A stretch of 7,967 nucleotides of DNA, from contig DEIM01000175.1 of NCBI GenBank assembly GCA_002352485.1, positions 1 through 7,967 on the forward strand, given 5' to 3'. The DNA is from Candidatus Dadabacteria bacterium UBA2774 (GTDB lineage: Bacteria; Desulfobacterota_D; UBA1144; Nemesobacterales; UBA2774). Under the pieces are notes generated by a model that ran no database searches, had not been told where the DNA came from, and saw nothing but the letters and a program-made list of their open reading frames with translations. The position numbers and the translations under genes were made by a program. Of the stretch, positions 1 to 6,432 are shown piece after piece (the stretch's first letter is position 1; each line of letters starts with the position of its first letter).

Positions 1-266
1 GATTCTGTAATTATCAACATGGCCTCGAGCTTAAACTCGTCGTTTAGCTTACTGCCGTTATTTTTAAGAACTTTGACAAGCTGCTCTCTATCTTCCTCAT
101 CGAGTCCCAGGCTTTGCGCGCAGCTATTTGAAACTTCTTCGGCACTGTGTATTTTGGGGGATTCGATTTTGTATTTCTCACCGAAACATCCTGAGAGGGC
201 TAGGGTAAATATGCCAATAATCATTATTGCGAGTGGTGCTGAGCTAGTTGTGATTAATTTTTTCAT
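1..266 (-). CDS. Putative lipoprotein, C-terminal part beyond the window
   Basis: This reading frame is open from the ATG at 266 to the left edge (88 codons, no stop), so the protein is truncated here. It begins MKKLITTSSAPLAIMIIGIF, a basic start followed by a hydrophobic stretch, and then has a lipobox LSGC with the cysteine at residue 27. This is a type II (Lsp-cleaved) lipoprotein signal, so the mature protein should be lipid-anchored and outside the cytoplasm; Phe rather than Asp follows the cysteine, which by the enterobacterial rule does not suggest inner-membrane retention. The mature part seen (residues 28-88) is charged and probably helical, with one further cysteine (residue 49) and no domain I recognise. 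A promoter-like pair of boxes lies immediately upstream. Function unknown; the lipoprotein call rests on the signal sequence alone. Confidence 0.75.
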   Translation of the reverse strand, partial: MKKLITTSSAPLAIMIIGIFTLALSGCFGEKYKIESPKIHSAEEVSNSCAQSLGLDEEDREQLVKVLKNNGSKLNDEFKLEAMLIITE

Positions 267-273
267 AGCCCCT

Positions 274-303
274 ATTCTACAGAATAAACGTTATGGTTGT
301 AAA
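274..303 (-). promoter_or_regulatory. Sigma70-like promoter for the lipoprotein gene
   Basis: Read on the minus strand, TTTACA (298-303) and TAGAAT (274-279) are separated by 18 bp; each matches the sigma70 consensus hexamer in five of six positions. Only 7 nt (AGGGGCT) separate the -10 box from the ATG at 266, so transcription would be expected to start at or next to the start codon, giving a leaderless mRNA. The AGGGG run could otherwise serve as a ribosome binding site if transcription started farther upstream. Confidence 0.5.
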
Positions 304-327
304 GTATTGAGTCCTTAGAAGGCCTCT

Positions 328-349
328 AGGTAGGATGCCCCCCCTACCT
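328..349. repeat. Palindromic repeat unit, 7-bp stem
   Basis: AGGTAGG (328-334) and CCTACCT (343-349) are perfect inverted copies around an 8-nt C-rich loop. It sits five bases before the next hairpin, and the two look like parts of one intergenic palindromic element. No T-run follows on either strand, so it is not an intrinsic terminator by itself. Confidence 0.55.
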
Positions 350-353
350 TTAG

Positions 354-377
354 TCCTCCCCCACAATGGGGGGAGGA
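354..377. repeat. GC-rich palindromic repeat unit, 9-bp stem
   Basis: TCCTCCCCC (354-362) pairs perfectly with GGGGGAGGA (369-377) around a 6-nt loop (ACAATG). Short intergenic palindromes of this TCCTCCCC...GGGGAGGA form are dispersed in many bacterial genomes, which I know from general experience and could not test here. The hairpin would be very stable in RNA from either strand and could protect the 3' end of the polX-ligA transcript. Confidence 0.6.
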
Positions 378-378
378 G

Positions 379-428
379 AAGAAAAAAAGCAAAAGAAAAA
401 GATGAGATCCAGGCTCGTAGGCCGGGAT
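379..428 (-). terminator. Weak candidate terminator for polX-ligA
   Basis: On the minus strand, downstream of the ligA stop, the imperfect hairpin at 428-407 is followed by CTCATC and then by a pyrimidine tract rich in T runs (400-379). A classical intrinsic terminator has its T-tract directly after the stem, so the 6-nt gap and the stem mismatch count against it. It is the best termination candidate I see after ligA before the next gene. Confidence 0.25.
407..428. repeat. Imperfect palindrome of the ATCCCGGC...GCCGGGAT type
   Basis: ATCC-A-GGC (407-414) and GCC-G-GGAT (421-428) pair as an 8-position stem with one mismatch around a 6-nt loop, followed by GACA. It resembles the widespread dispersed intergenic motif usually seen as GTCATCCCGGC...GCCGGGATCC. 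On the minus strand it lies about 80 bp past the ligA stop and is followed, after 6 nt, by a long T-rich tract (379-400), so it may also weaken or end transcription of polX-ligA. Confidence 0.5.
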
Positions 429-443
429 GACAATAGGAATGGG

Positions 444-470
444 ATTGCTTCGCTTTGCTCGCTATGACGA
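444..470. repeat. Dispersed repeat fragment, TCATAGCGAGC...AAGCAAT type
   Basis: On the minus strand this reads TCGTCATAGCGAGCAAAGCG and then AAGCAAT. It closely matches a very common dispersed intergenic motif, GTCATTGCGAGC-GAAGCGAAGCAATC, found in many unrelated bacterial genomes; that comparison is from memory. It lies 27 bp beyond the ligA stop and abuts the palindrome at 407-428, with only 15 bp between the two. No protein is encoded. Confidence 0.55.
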
Positions 471-497
471 TATATTTAGATAAGAATGTAGAACGAA

Positions 498-2528
498 TTA
501 TTTACTTGATTCTATTAGTTTTTTAAATTCATCTTCAGTGAGAATCTCGATCCCGAGAGACCTTGCTTTTTCGTACTTTGAGCCCGGGTCTTTTCCTACG
601 ACCACATAGCTTGTTTTTTTTGTCACCGATGAGGTCGTGCGTCCTCCATGGTTTTCGACCAGCTGCGCAGCTTCGTCTCTGCTGAGTGATTCGAGCCCCC
701 CCGTGAATACGAAAGCCTGTCCGTTTAACTCATCACTCTCCCGGGTACTTTCAGGGTAATTTATGCTGATTCCGGAGTTGAGCATTTTTTGTGTCAATTC
801 TCTATTTTTCTCATTCTCAAAAAAGTGAGCGACACTCTCAGCTATCTCAGAGCCTATAGTGTGTATAGAGATAAGCTCCTCTCTGGTCGCGTCCATTAAT
901 ACAGTTATATTGTGGTAATTCTGTGCCAGGATCTGAGCCGTACGCTCCCCGACGTGGCGGATGCTCAGGGCGTTTATGAAGCGCTCAAACGTTACGGACT
1001 TAGCTTTTTCTATCTCCTTCTCAAGGTTCTCGGCAGATTTCTCAGCGAACCTTTCAAGCGGCAGCAGGTCTTCTTTCTTTAGATAGAAAATATCTCCCAT
1101 ATCCTTTACGAGACCTACCTGCATAAGCTGCTCCACAATCTTTTCCCCGAGTCCCTCGATGTCAAAAGCCCTGCGCGAGGCAAGGTGGGTGATGCGCCCC
1201 TTTAGCTGGGCTGTACAGGCAATGTTGGGGCAGTAAAAGTATGAGCCCTCTTTTTCGACCGGAGTCCCGCATGAAGGGCAGGTATCGGGCATAACGATCT
1301 TTTTCTCTTCCCCACTCCTTTTTTCCTTAATTGGCATCACAACCTCGGGTATGACGTCTCCTGCTCTTTGAACGAGAACCGTGTCGCCTATGCGTATGTC
1401 TCTTTCGTTTATTATGTCCATTGTGTGAAGGGACGCGCGCCGGATAGTAATCCCCGAAATTTTTACAGGCTCGAGCTCGGCTACAGGAGTGAGAAGCCCG
1501 ACCCGTCCGACTTGTATCGTGACATCGTTTATTGTCGTTGTGGCCTGGCGCGGCTTGAACTTGTACGCTATGTTCCAACGCGGGTGTTTTGCTGTTGCTC
1601 CTAGCTCTCTTTGATAGTTCTTACTGTTTACTTTTATCACTATACCATCCGCCTCATAGGGCAGATTGTCTCTTACGGACTCGATCTCTTTTTGATAAGA
1701 GACGGCCTCTTCTATTCCTGTACATTGCATGATGCGGTCTTCGACCTTAAAGCCCCATGTGCGGAGAGATTCCACGATGTCCCATTCTGTGTTTATCTCG
1801 TACCCTTTTACAGCGCCTATGCCCCAGGAATAAAAATCGAGTGGTCTTGTGGCAGTGATTGCGGAATCCAGCTGTCTGATGGCTCCTGAGGCGGCGTTCC
1901 TGGGGTTAGCGAATAGAGGCTCACCCTGCTCGGCAAGCTCGTTATTGAGCTTCTTGAAGGATTCTAAAGGATAGAGCACCTCTCCCCTGATCTCTATAAG
2001 CTTGGGTACTCCTCCGTCTCCGCCTAACCTAAGCGGGATGGTATTTATAGTCCTGAGGTTTGCGGTAACGTCTTCGCCTACTGTGCCGTTCCCTCGTGTA
2101 GCGCCCCTTGTGAACAGTCCGTTCTCATAGGTTAGTGAGGCTGAGACGCCGTCAAATTTAGGCTCGGCCACATAGTCGATGACATCATTATCAAGCCCCA
2201 GGATTTTCTTCACCCTTTTATTGAATTCAAATGCCCCTTCCTCATCCGAAATATTGTCTATACTCATCATGGGAACAGCGTGTGTTATGGATTTGAATCC
2301 CTCGGCGACAGTGCCTCCGACGCGCTGAGTGGGGGAGTCGGGTTTTATCAGCTCCGGGTATTGTGCCTCCAGATGCTTAAGCTCGTTTAACATTGAGTCA
2401 AACTCCGAGTCAGAAATCTCGGGGTTGTTCTTCACATAATAAAGATTATTGTGGCGCTCAAGCTCCCTTGAAAGCTCTTCTATTTTCCGTACCGTTTCTT
2501 TTTTTGATAATTTGTTTGCTGAAGTCAT
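498..2528 (-). CDS. ligA: NAD-dependent DNA ligase LigA
   Basis: This cytoplasmic enzyme seals nicks in duplex DNA using NAD+, joining Okazaki fragments and finishing repair. All parts of a full-length bacterial LigA are present in 676 residues: the N-terminal Ia domain (about 5-70, with the HNNLYYV and DSEFD motifs that bind the nicotinamide end of NAD+); the adenylation domain with the nucleotidyl lysine K124 in the KFDG motif, E183 in RGEV, K299 in DGIVIKV and K323 in AYKFKP; the OB fold (about 330-405); a four-cysteine zinc finger (C417, C420, C433, C438); a helix-hairpin-helix region (about 445-585); and a C-terminal BRCT domain (about 598-676, conserved GG at 628-629). The ATG at 2528 is chosen because AGGA lies 6 nt upstream. 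The gene follows polX by 32 bp and is presumably translated from the same mRNA. No defect or missing catalytic residue is seen. Confidence 0.98.
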   Translation of the reverse strand: MTSANKLSKKETVRKIEELSRELERHNNLYYVKNNPEISDSEFDSMLNELKHLEAQYPELIKPDSPTQRVGGTVAEGFKSITHAVPMMSIDNISDEEGAFEFNKRVKKILGLDNDVIDYVAEPKFDGVSASLTYENGLFTRGATRGNGTVGEDVTANLRTINTIPLRLGGDGGVPKLIEIRGEVLYPLESFKKLNNELAEQGEPLFANPRNAASGAIRQLDSAITATRPLDFYSWGIGAVKGYEINTEWDIVESLRTWGFKVEDRIMQCTGIEEAVSYQKEIESVRDNLPYEADGIVIKVNSKNYQRELGATAKHPRWNIAYKFKPRQATTTINDVTIQVGRVGLLTPVAELEPVKISGITIRRASLHTMDIINERDIRIGDTVLVQRAGDVIPEVVMPIKEKRSGEEKKIVMPDTCPSCGTPVEKEGSYFYCPNIACTAQLKGRITHLASRRAFDIEGLGEKIVEQLMQVGLVKDMGDIFYLKKEDLLPLERFAEKSAENLEKEIEKAKSVTFERFINALSIRHVGERTAQILAQNYHNITVLMDATREELISIHTIGSEIAESVAHFFENEKNRELTQKMLNSGISINYPESTRESDELNGQAFVFTGGLESLSRDEAAQLVENHGGRTTSSVTKKTSYVVVGKDPGSKYEKARSLGIEILTEDEFKKLIESSK

Positions 2529-2534
2529 AGGATT

Positions 2535-2538
2535 TCCT
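2535..2538 (-). promoter_or_regulatory. Ribosome binding site of ligA
   Basis: AGGA on the minus strand lies 6 nt before the ATG at 2528, inside the 32-bp polX-ligA spacer. It supports this start codon. No promoter is evident in the spacer, so ligA probably relies on the polX transcript. Confidence 0.55.
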
Positions 2539-2560
2539 AATGTTTACAATCTATATCGGA

Positions 2561-4291
2561 TCATCTGTACATCGAGAGCCATTCCAACAGCTCTTTAGTT
2601 TCTAGTGTATTGAGAACGGAATCTTTCTCCACCCAGCCCCTTCTGGCAGTGCCTACTCCGAGCTTCATCTGAAGAAGCTGCTCGGTGCGGTGGGCGTCGG
2701 TAGAGATTATAATTTTAACACCTGCCTCCACAGCCTTTCTAACATGGAGGTCTTTTAAATCTAGTCTAGGGTAAGAACCGTTTACCTCAAGCGCCTTTCC
2801 GTGCTCGAGCGCGGCTTCTATGAGTCTGTCGATATCGACCTCGTAGGGGTCTCGCTCATTTATGAGCCTACCTGTCGGATGGCCGATCGCGTGTACGTAA
2901 GGGTTTCTTACAGCGCTCAGAATGCGCTCAGTCATTGTCTCAATATCCATTTTAAAACCGCTGTGTACAGAGGCTATAACGACGTCAAGCTCCTTAAGCA
3001 CCTTATCCGGATAGTCGAGCGTACCGTCGGGCTTTATATCGACCTCGGTACCCATAAGTATCTTGATCCCCTTTATTTTTTTGTCAGCTTCCTCAAGCTC
3101 CTTCTTCTTTAGAGCAAGTCTCTTGAGCGAAAGACCGTTTGCAATTACAGAAGAAGGCGAGTGGTCTGTGATTGCGATATAGCTGTATCCGAGCTTTTTA
3201 GCGCTCTCGGCCATCTCTTTTATGGTTGCTTTTCCGTCGCTCCAGGTGGTGTGCGTGTGGAGGTCGCCTTTTATATCGCTAAGCTCAATCAGATCGGGAA
3301 GCGTATTCTCTAGGGCTGCTTCAATCTCCCCTCGGTCCTCTCGGAGCTCGGGCGGGATGAAAGGGAGGCCGAGGGATTCATATACCTCGTGCTCAGTCTC
3401 GCCGGCTACTTTCTTGTCTCCCTTGTACACGCCGTATTCGTTTATCTTGAGCCCTTTCTTTGTGGCTAGGGACCTGACTCTTACATTGTGGGCTTTTGAG
3501 CCCGAGAAATACTGAAGCGCTGCGCCGTAAGATTCGGGCCCTACGACCCGGAGATCCACCTGTATGCCGGCATTAAGGCTGTCACCCGCGATAACGCTCC
3601 CTTTGGTGCTCCCGGAGGCCAGTACGTCCTTTACAAATGGCATCTGGGTAAACTCTTTTACCGTTTCCTCTGTGTTATCGGACATTGTCAGAATATCTAT
3701 ATCCCGTACAGTTTCTCTGAACCTTCTGAGCGAGCCCGCGACCACGGTGCCTTCAGTGCCCGGGATATTTTCAATAGCATTTATTATCAGCTCTGAAATA
3801 GGAAGTGCAACTCCGAGCAGCGTTCTTTCTTTACTCTCCTTAAAAATCGAGATTCCTTTCTTTATGTCCTTAATCTTTTTTTCGGCCAGGCCTCTAAACT
3901 CTAATATTTCGTCTCCGTCGAGTACTTTTTCTAGGTCTGAAAGCGATCTCACCTTGAGCTCTTTGAAAAGTAATGAGAGGGTCTTGGGGCCTAGTCCCTG
4001 GATTCTCAAAAGCTCGATTAATTCAAGCGGTACGGTCTTTGAGAGCTTCTCGTACTCTGTGATTTTGCCAGTGTCTATATATTCCTTAACCTTGGCCGCT
4101 AGATCTTTTCCGACCCCCGGAATCGAGGTCAGGCCATCTTGCTCGGCTCTTTCCACTATGTCTTCACCGAGCTCGGATATATTTAGCGCTGCTTTTTTGT
4201 AAGCGCGTATTTTAAACGGATTTTCGTCCAGCACGCTAAGCATGTTGGAGATGCGCTCGAATATAAGTGCAATTTCCTGGTTCTTATTCAT
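2561..4291 (-). CDS. polX: DNA polymerase X with C-terminal PHP nuclease domain (PolX)
   Basis: Bacterial PolX fills short gaps during base excision repair; its PHP domain is known in studied members to give Mn-dependent 3'-5' exonuclease and related end-processing activity. The 576-residue protein matches the family's usual length of about 570. Order of parts: N-terminal 8-kDa-like helical domain with helix-hairpin-helix signatures (SIPGVGKDLA, about 56-65; IQGLGPKT, about 97-104); palm with GS at 186-187, catalytic D197 and D199 in RDIDIL and D246 in QVDLRV; the YFSGSKAHNVR motif (261-271) and INEYGVY (283-289); then the PHP domain from about 341 with H345 and H347 (GDLHTHT), D352, D376-H377 (TDHS), E416 (GTEVDI), H443 (SVHSG), H471 (GHPTGRL) and D532/H534 (STDAH). 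All the metal-binding positions expected of an active PHP domain appear intact. It is the first gene of a pair with ligA. The start has AAGGA 5 nt upstream. Activities are inferred from the family. Confidence 0.97.
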   Translation of the reverse strand: MNKNQEIALIFERISNMLSVLDENPFKIRAYKKAALNISELGEDIVERAEQDGLTSIPGVGKDLAAKVKEYIDTGKITEYEKLSKTVPLELIELLRIQGLGPKTLSLLFKELKVRSLSDLEKVLDGDEILEFRGLAEKKIKDIKKGISIFKESKERTLLGVALPISELIINAIENIPGTEGTVVAGSLRRFRETVRDIDILTMSDNTEETVKEFTQMPFVKDVLASGSTKGSVIAGDSLNAGIQVDLRVVGPESYGAALQYFSGSKAHNVRVRSLATKKGLKINEYGVYKGDKKVAGETEHEVYESLGLPFIPPELREDRGEIEAALENTLPDLIELSDIKGDLHTHTTWSDGKATIKEMAESAKKLGYSYIAITDHSPSSVIANGLSLKRLALKKKELEEADKKIKGIKILMGTEVDIKPDGTLDYPDKVLKELDVVIASVHSGFKMDIETMTERILSAVRNPYVHAIGHPTGRLINERDPYEVDIDRLIEAALEHGKALEVNGSYPRLDLKDLHVRKAVEAGVKIIISTDAHRTEQLLQMKLGVGTARRGWVEKDSVLNTLETKELLEWLSMYR

Positions 4292-4296
4292 GAAGT

Positions 4297-4301
4297 TCCT
4301 T
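4297..4301 (-). promoter_or_regulatory. Ribosome binding site of polX
   Basis: AAGGA on the minus strand lies 5 nt before the ATG at 4291 and supports this start. Confidence 0.55.
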
Positions 4302-4338
4302 CAAGTAACTTGGTAGCGCTTATTGGTCTCATATGTTT

Positions 4339-4344
4339 AGTATA
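4339..4344 (-). promoter_or_regulatory. Possible -10 box for polX-ligA
   Basis: TATACT on the minus strand, in an AT-rich context, would place the transcription start about 40 nt before the polX start codon, leaving room for the AAGGA ribosome binding site. No good -35 box lies 16-18 bp upstream (the best is TTACAT at 4363-4368), so the assignment is weak. A TATAAT on the opposite strand overlaps it at 4341-4346. Confidence 0.25.
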
Positions 4345-4387
4345 ATTGGAATGAATAATAACATGTAACGTGTGAGAATATAATTCA

Positions 4388-4565
4388 TCATGGTAGTGAG
4401 ATATATGCTTAAAAGCAGGTTGATGTCTAACAGGATCGTTTATATGAAATCATATTATTACTTCTTTTGTATGATCACACACGAAGTGTGAATTACTAAA
4501 AGATTACAAAAATCACCGACTGGACATAAATGACGCTAAAAATAAATCATGGTAGTTGTATGATC
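4388..4565. repeat. Two pairs of 10-bp direct repeats
   Basis: TCATGGTAGT occurs at 4388-4397 and 4547-4556; TTGTATGATC occurs at 4467-4476 and 4556-4565. The second copies overlap by one base and run together at 4547-4565. In AT-rich DNA such matches can arise by chance. They may be remnants of a decayed duplication or binding sites, but nothing shows which. Confidence 0.35.
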
Positions 4566-4600
4566 CTTATAATTCCACCCACACCCCGTATAAGGTTTTT
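4565..4600 (+). terminator. Inverted repeat with T-run, weak candidate terminator
   Basis: CCTTATA (4565-4571) and TATAAGG (4589-4595) are perfect inverted copies around a 17-nt C-rich loop, followed by TTTTT (4596-4600) on the plus strand. The stem is short and AT-rich and the loop is long, so it would be a poor terminator, and no plus-strand gene precedes it. It could instead be a protein-binding palindrome. Confidence 0.25.
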
Positions 4601-4653
4601 AACGTTTCCATGCTTCATTTTCTTAATGCTATTTATGTATGTCGGAAACTGTA

Positions 4654-4676
4654 CACTCTTCGACAAGCTCAGAGTG
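4654..4676. repeat. Dispersed repeat fragment, CTTCGACAAGCTCAG type
   Basis: CACTCT (4654-4659) and AGAGTG (4671-4676) flank TCGACAAGCTC as a 6-bp inverted repeat. The core CTTCGACAAGCTCAGAGTGA matches, from memory, a common dispersed intergenic motif often written CTTCGACAAGCTCAGGGTGA. It lies 44 bp past the stop codon of the amidase gene; no T-run follows it on the minus strand. Confidence 0.45.
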
Positions 4677-4719
4677 AAAGGGTATTGGTTGGGTGCTTAA
4701 GTGATGGAATGATAGCTTA

Positions 4720-6417
4720 TTAATGTACCGAGGCAGTTTGGACTTCGGTCGAGTAGCGTTTGATGCCTGTGAAGATGCCATCGGCTAGATCGTCAATATA
4801 ACCGTTTGATTTCAGTCTTTTCTCTTCGGTCGGGTTGGTTATAAAGGAGGTCTCGACCAGGATTGAGGGAATGTCCGCGCCTAAGAGGACGATGAAAGGA
4901 GCCTTTTTCACCCCTTTATTCTTAACGGGTTTATATTTGCGTGATAGGTTTGTAATTACCGAGCCCTGGACATAGCTTGCGAGTTTTTCGGACTCATTTA
5001 TTTTTGCGCTCAGGAGGTATTTCTTAAGCACGTTATCCATATCGCTTCTGGATATTCTGGTGGTAGCGTTCTCACGAGCGGCCACTGCAAGAGAGCGCTG
5101 GTCGTTCGTGAAGCTCAAGATATAAGTTTCTGTACCGTAAGCGTTTTTGTTGCGTGCGGCGTTAGCGTGTATCGAGATAAATAGATCGGCGCCGAGTTTT
5201 TTAGCTATACCGGTCCTTTCCTCAAGAGGTATGAATTTATCCGTACCCCTGGTTAAATGGACTTTTGTGATACCGAACTTCTTCCCGTCCTTATCCAGTT
5301 TGGCTTTAAGGGTTTTTGCGATTTTCAGAGTTACGTCTTTTTCTTTGAGCCCTGTGTGACCAATGGCTCCGGGATCATGCCCGCCGTGCCCTGCGTCTAT
5401 GACCACGGTCCTGATCTTAAGCCCAAGCGCTTCTGAGAGGGACGACACATTGTCCTCGGGAAGGCCCGACTCATACTTATAATCACCGCTATCCTTTTCT
5501 TTTGCGTAGTATTTCCCTTTGCCTGCGCCGCTACCGTGTATGTCCATGACTATCCTGAAGGGGTCCTGGAGAGCAAACACTTTGTAGTCCTCAAAGCTGT
5601 TGATATAGAGTACAACCCTTACCTGGTTGCGGGTATTGCGGGCGAACTTAATTTCCTCAAGTAGTCCGTTTTTTATAGGCTCTACATACAGGTTCTTGTC
5701 GACATTCGTGCCCTTAATATCTACAAAGAGTCTTGGGGGTTTCCCGTTTTTCGGGTCGGCTTTAAGGAACCTGGAGGTAAAGGGCATTTCTTTATCAACG
5801 TGAATAACTACTCTCGTAAAATCATTAGTGGACCAATGGCGTATCTGGCTTACTTTCACGAGTCCCGAGTTACTTGCTGGCTTTGATACGGTCTTTGTTG
5901 AGGGCTTAAATGGAGCTAGGTCTTTGAGCTTGTGACCCGCGATATTTTTCATGTCGCCGTTTGGAAAATCATCAACCACTTTTTCGTATTCAGTGTAAGC
6001 GTCGCGTTTACTGCGTTTTTCCACTATACGCGCTACTCTCAGCTGGGCGTCGTCTGCAAGGCGGTTGTCGGGATATACCCTGACGAACAGTCTCGAATAT
6101 TCGACTGCTGTATCGAGATCGTCCTGTGAGTTGAAACGCTCTCCCATTTCCTCATACATTTTGCCGGATAGAAATAAAGAATTAGGAGCCTTTGAGCTTG
6201 AAGGGTGATTTTTGTAAATGCTGTAGAAAGCCCTTGCTATTGTTTGCCAAATCTCTTTATTCTGAACTTTGTCAGGGTCTACGGCCAGAGACTTGTAGAG
6301 CGTAAAGGTCTCTGTGTAGAGCTTTTCACCCCTGTCTTCGGCGTGAGAAGGCGCGAACGAGGCGAATAATAGTAGCAAAAATAAAACTATCAGCGGTATA
6401 GTAGATGTCATCCTCAT
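4720..6417 (-). CDS. Secreted N-acetylmuramoyl-L-alanine amidase, TPR-like + AMIN + Amidase_3
   Basis: This zinc enzyme cleaves the amide bond between N-acetylmuramic acid and the peptide stem of peptidoglycan and, in AmiC-type members, splits septal wall at division. In 565 residues I see: a signal peptide with hydrophobic core (about 8-20) and likely cleavage after SHA (26); a helical TPR-like region (about 30-168, with repeated A..YE / FPNGD patterns); an AMIN domain (about 187-293) expected to target the protein to the wall or septum; a polar linker (294-334); and the Amidase_3 catalytic domain (about 336-553). Zinc ligands are H344 in DAGHGG, E359 and H417 in SIHANA; the catalytic glutamate is E522 in VETSF. 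Residues about 440-474 (AARENATT...KINESE) correspond to the insertion that in AmiB/AmiC forms a regulatory helix relieved by LytM-domain activators. The start ATG (6417) lacks a good ribosome binding site; M3 is an alternative start. Related to amiC, but the symbol is left open because of the extra TPR-like region. Confidence 0.93.
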   Translation of the reverse strand: MRMTSTIPLIVLFLLLLFASFAPSHAEDRGEKLYTETFTLYKSLAVDPDKVQNKEIWQTIARAFYSIYKNHPSSSKAPNSLFLSGKMYEEMGERFNSQDDLDTAVEYSRLFVRVYPDNRLADDAQLRVARIVEKRSKRDAYTEYEKVVDDFPNGDMKNIAGHKLKDLAPFKPSTKTVSKPASNSGLVKVSQIRHWSTNDFTRVVIHVDKEMPFTSRFLKADPKNGKPPRLFVDIKGTNVDKNLYVEPIKNGLLEEIKFARNTRNQVRVVLYINSFEDYKVFALQDPFRIVMDIHGSGAGKGKYYAKEKDSGDYKYESGLPEDNVSSLSEALGLKIRTVVIDAGHGGHDPGAIGHTGLKEKDVTLKIAKTLKAKLDKDGKKFGITKVHLTRGTDKFIPLEERTGIAKKLGADLFISIHANAARNKNAYGTETYILSFTNDQRSLAVAARENATTRISRSDMDNVLKKYLLSAKINESEKLASYVQGSVITNLSRKYKPVKNKGVKKAPFIVLLGADIPSILVETSFITNPTEEKRLKSNGYIDDLADGIFTGIKRYSTEVQTASVH

Positions 6418-6432
6418 CGTCTTAGGAATATA

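Larger units (their letters stand above)
4292..4719. other. AT-rich intergenic region, no convincing gene
   Basis: This 428-bp spacer separates polX from the end of the amidase gene. Its central part is clearly AT-rich: I count 55 G+C in 180 bases at 4381-4560 (31%), well below the neighbouring genes. It holds the presumed polX promoter near its left end, a short hairpin (TCACAC 4475-4480 with GTGTGA 4486-4491), two pairs of 10-bp direct repeats, a 7-bp inverted repeat followed by five T, and a dispersed-repeat fragment. The open frames in it are 33 and 46 codons long, lack family features and are not called. No tRNA or known RNA is recognisable. Confidence 0.6.

Noticed and set aside
19..318. 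99-codon plus-strand frame at the left edge
   Set aside because: It is antisense to the lipoprotein frame, which has a signal sequence, lipobox and promoter boxes; the plus frame shows no family features.
1327..1889. Several open frames on both strands inside ligA
   Set aside because: They fall within the conserved OB-fold and adenylation coding sequence of ligA and read as compositionally odd shadow peptides.
3564..4202. Long 212-codon open frame on the plus strand
   Set aside because: It lies wholly antisense to polX, whose domains are unmistakable; its translation is Ser/Leu/Pro-rich low-complexity text typical of a shadow frame.
4390..4491. 33-codon plus-strand frame in the AT-rich spacer
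   Set aside because: No ribosome binding site, no recognisable sequence, and chance frames of this size are common in such DNA.
4475..4491. TCACAC/GTGTGA hairpin as a terminator or operator
   Set aside because: A 6-bp stem with no T-run on either side and no gene ending nearby; noted only within the spacer description.
4560..4700. 46-codon plus-strand frame with a hydrophobic middle
   Set aside because: Its end (FDKLRVKG) is the translation of the dispersed CTTCGACAAGCTCAG repeat, a well-known source of spurious proteins; no ribosome binding site.
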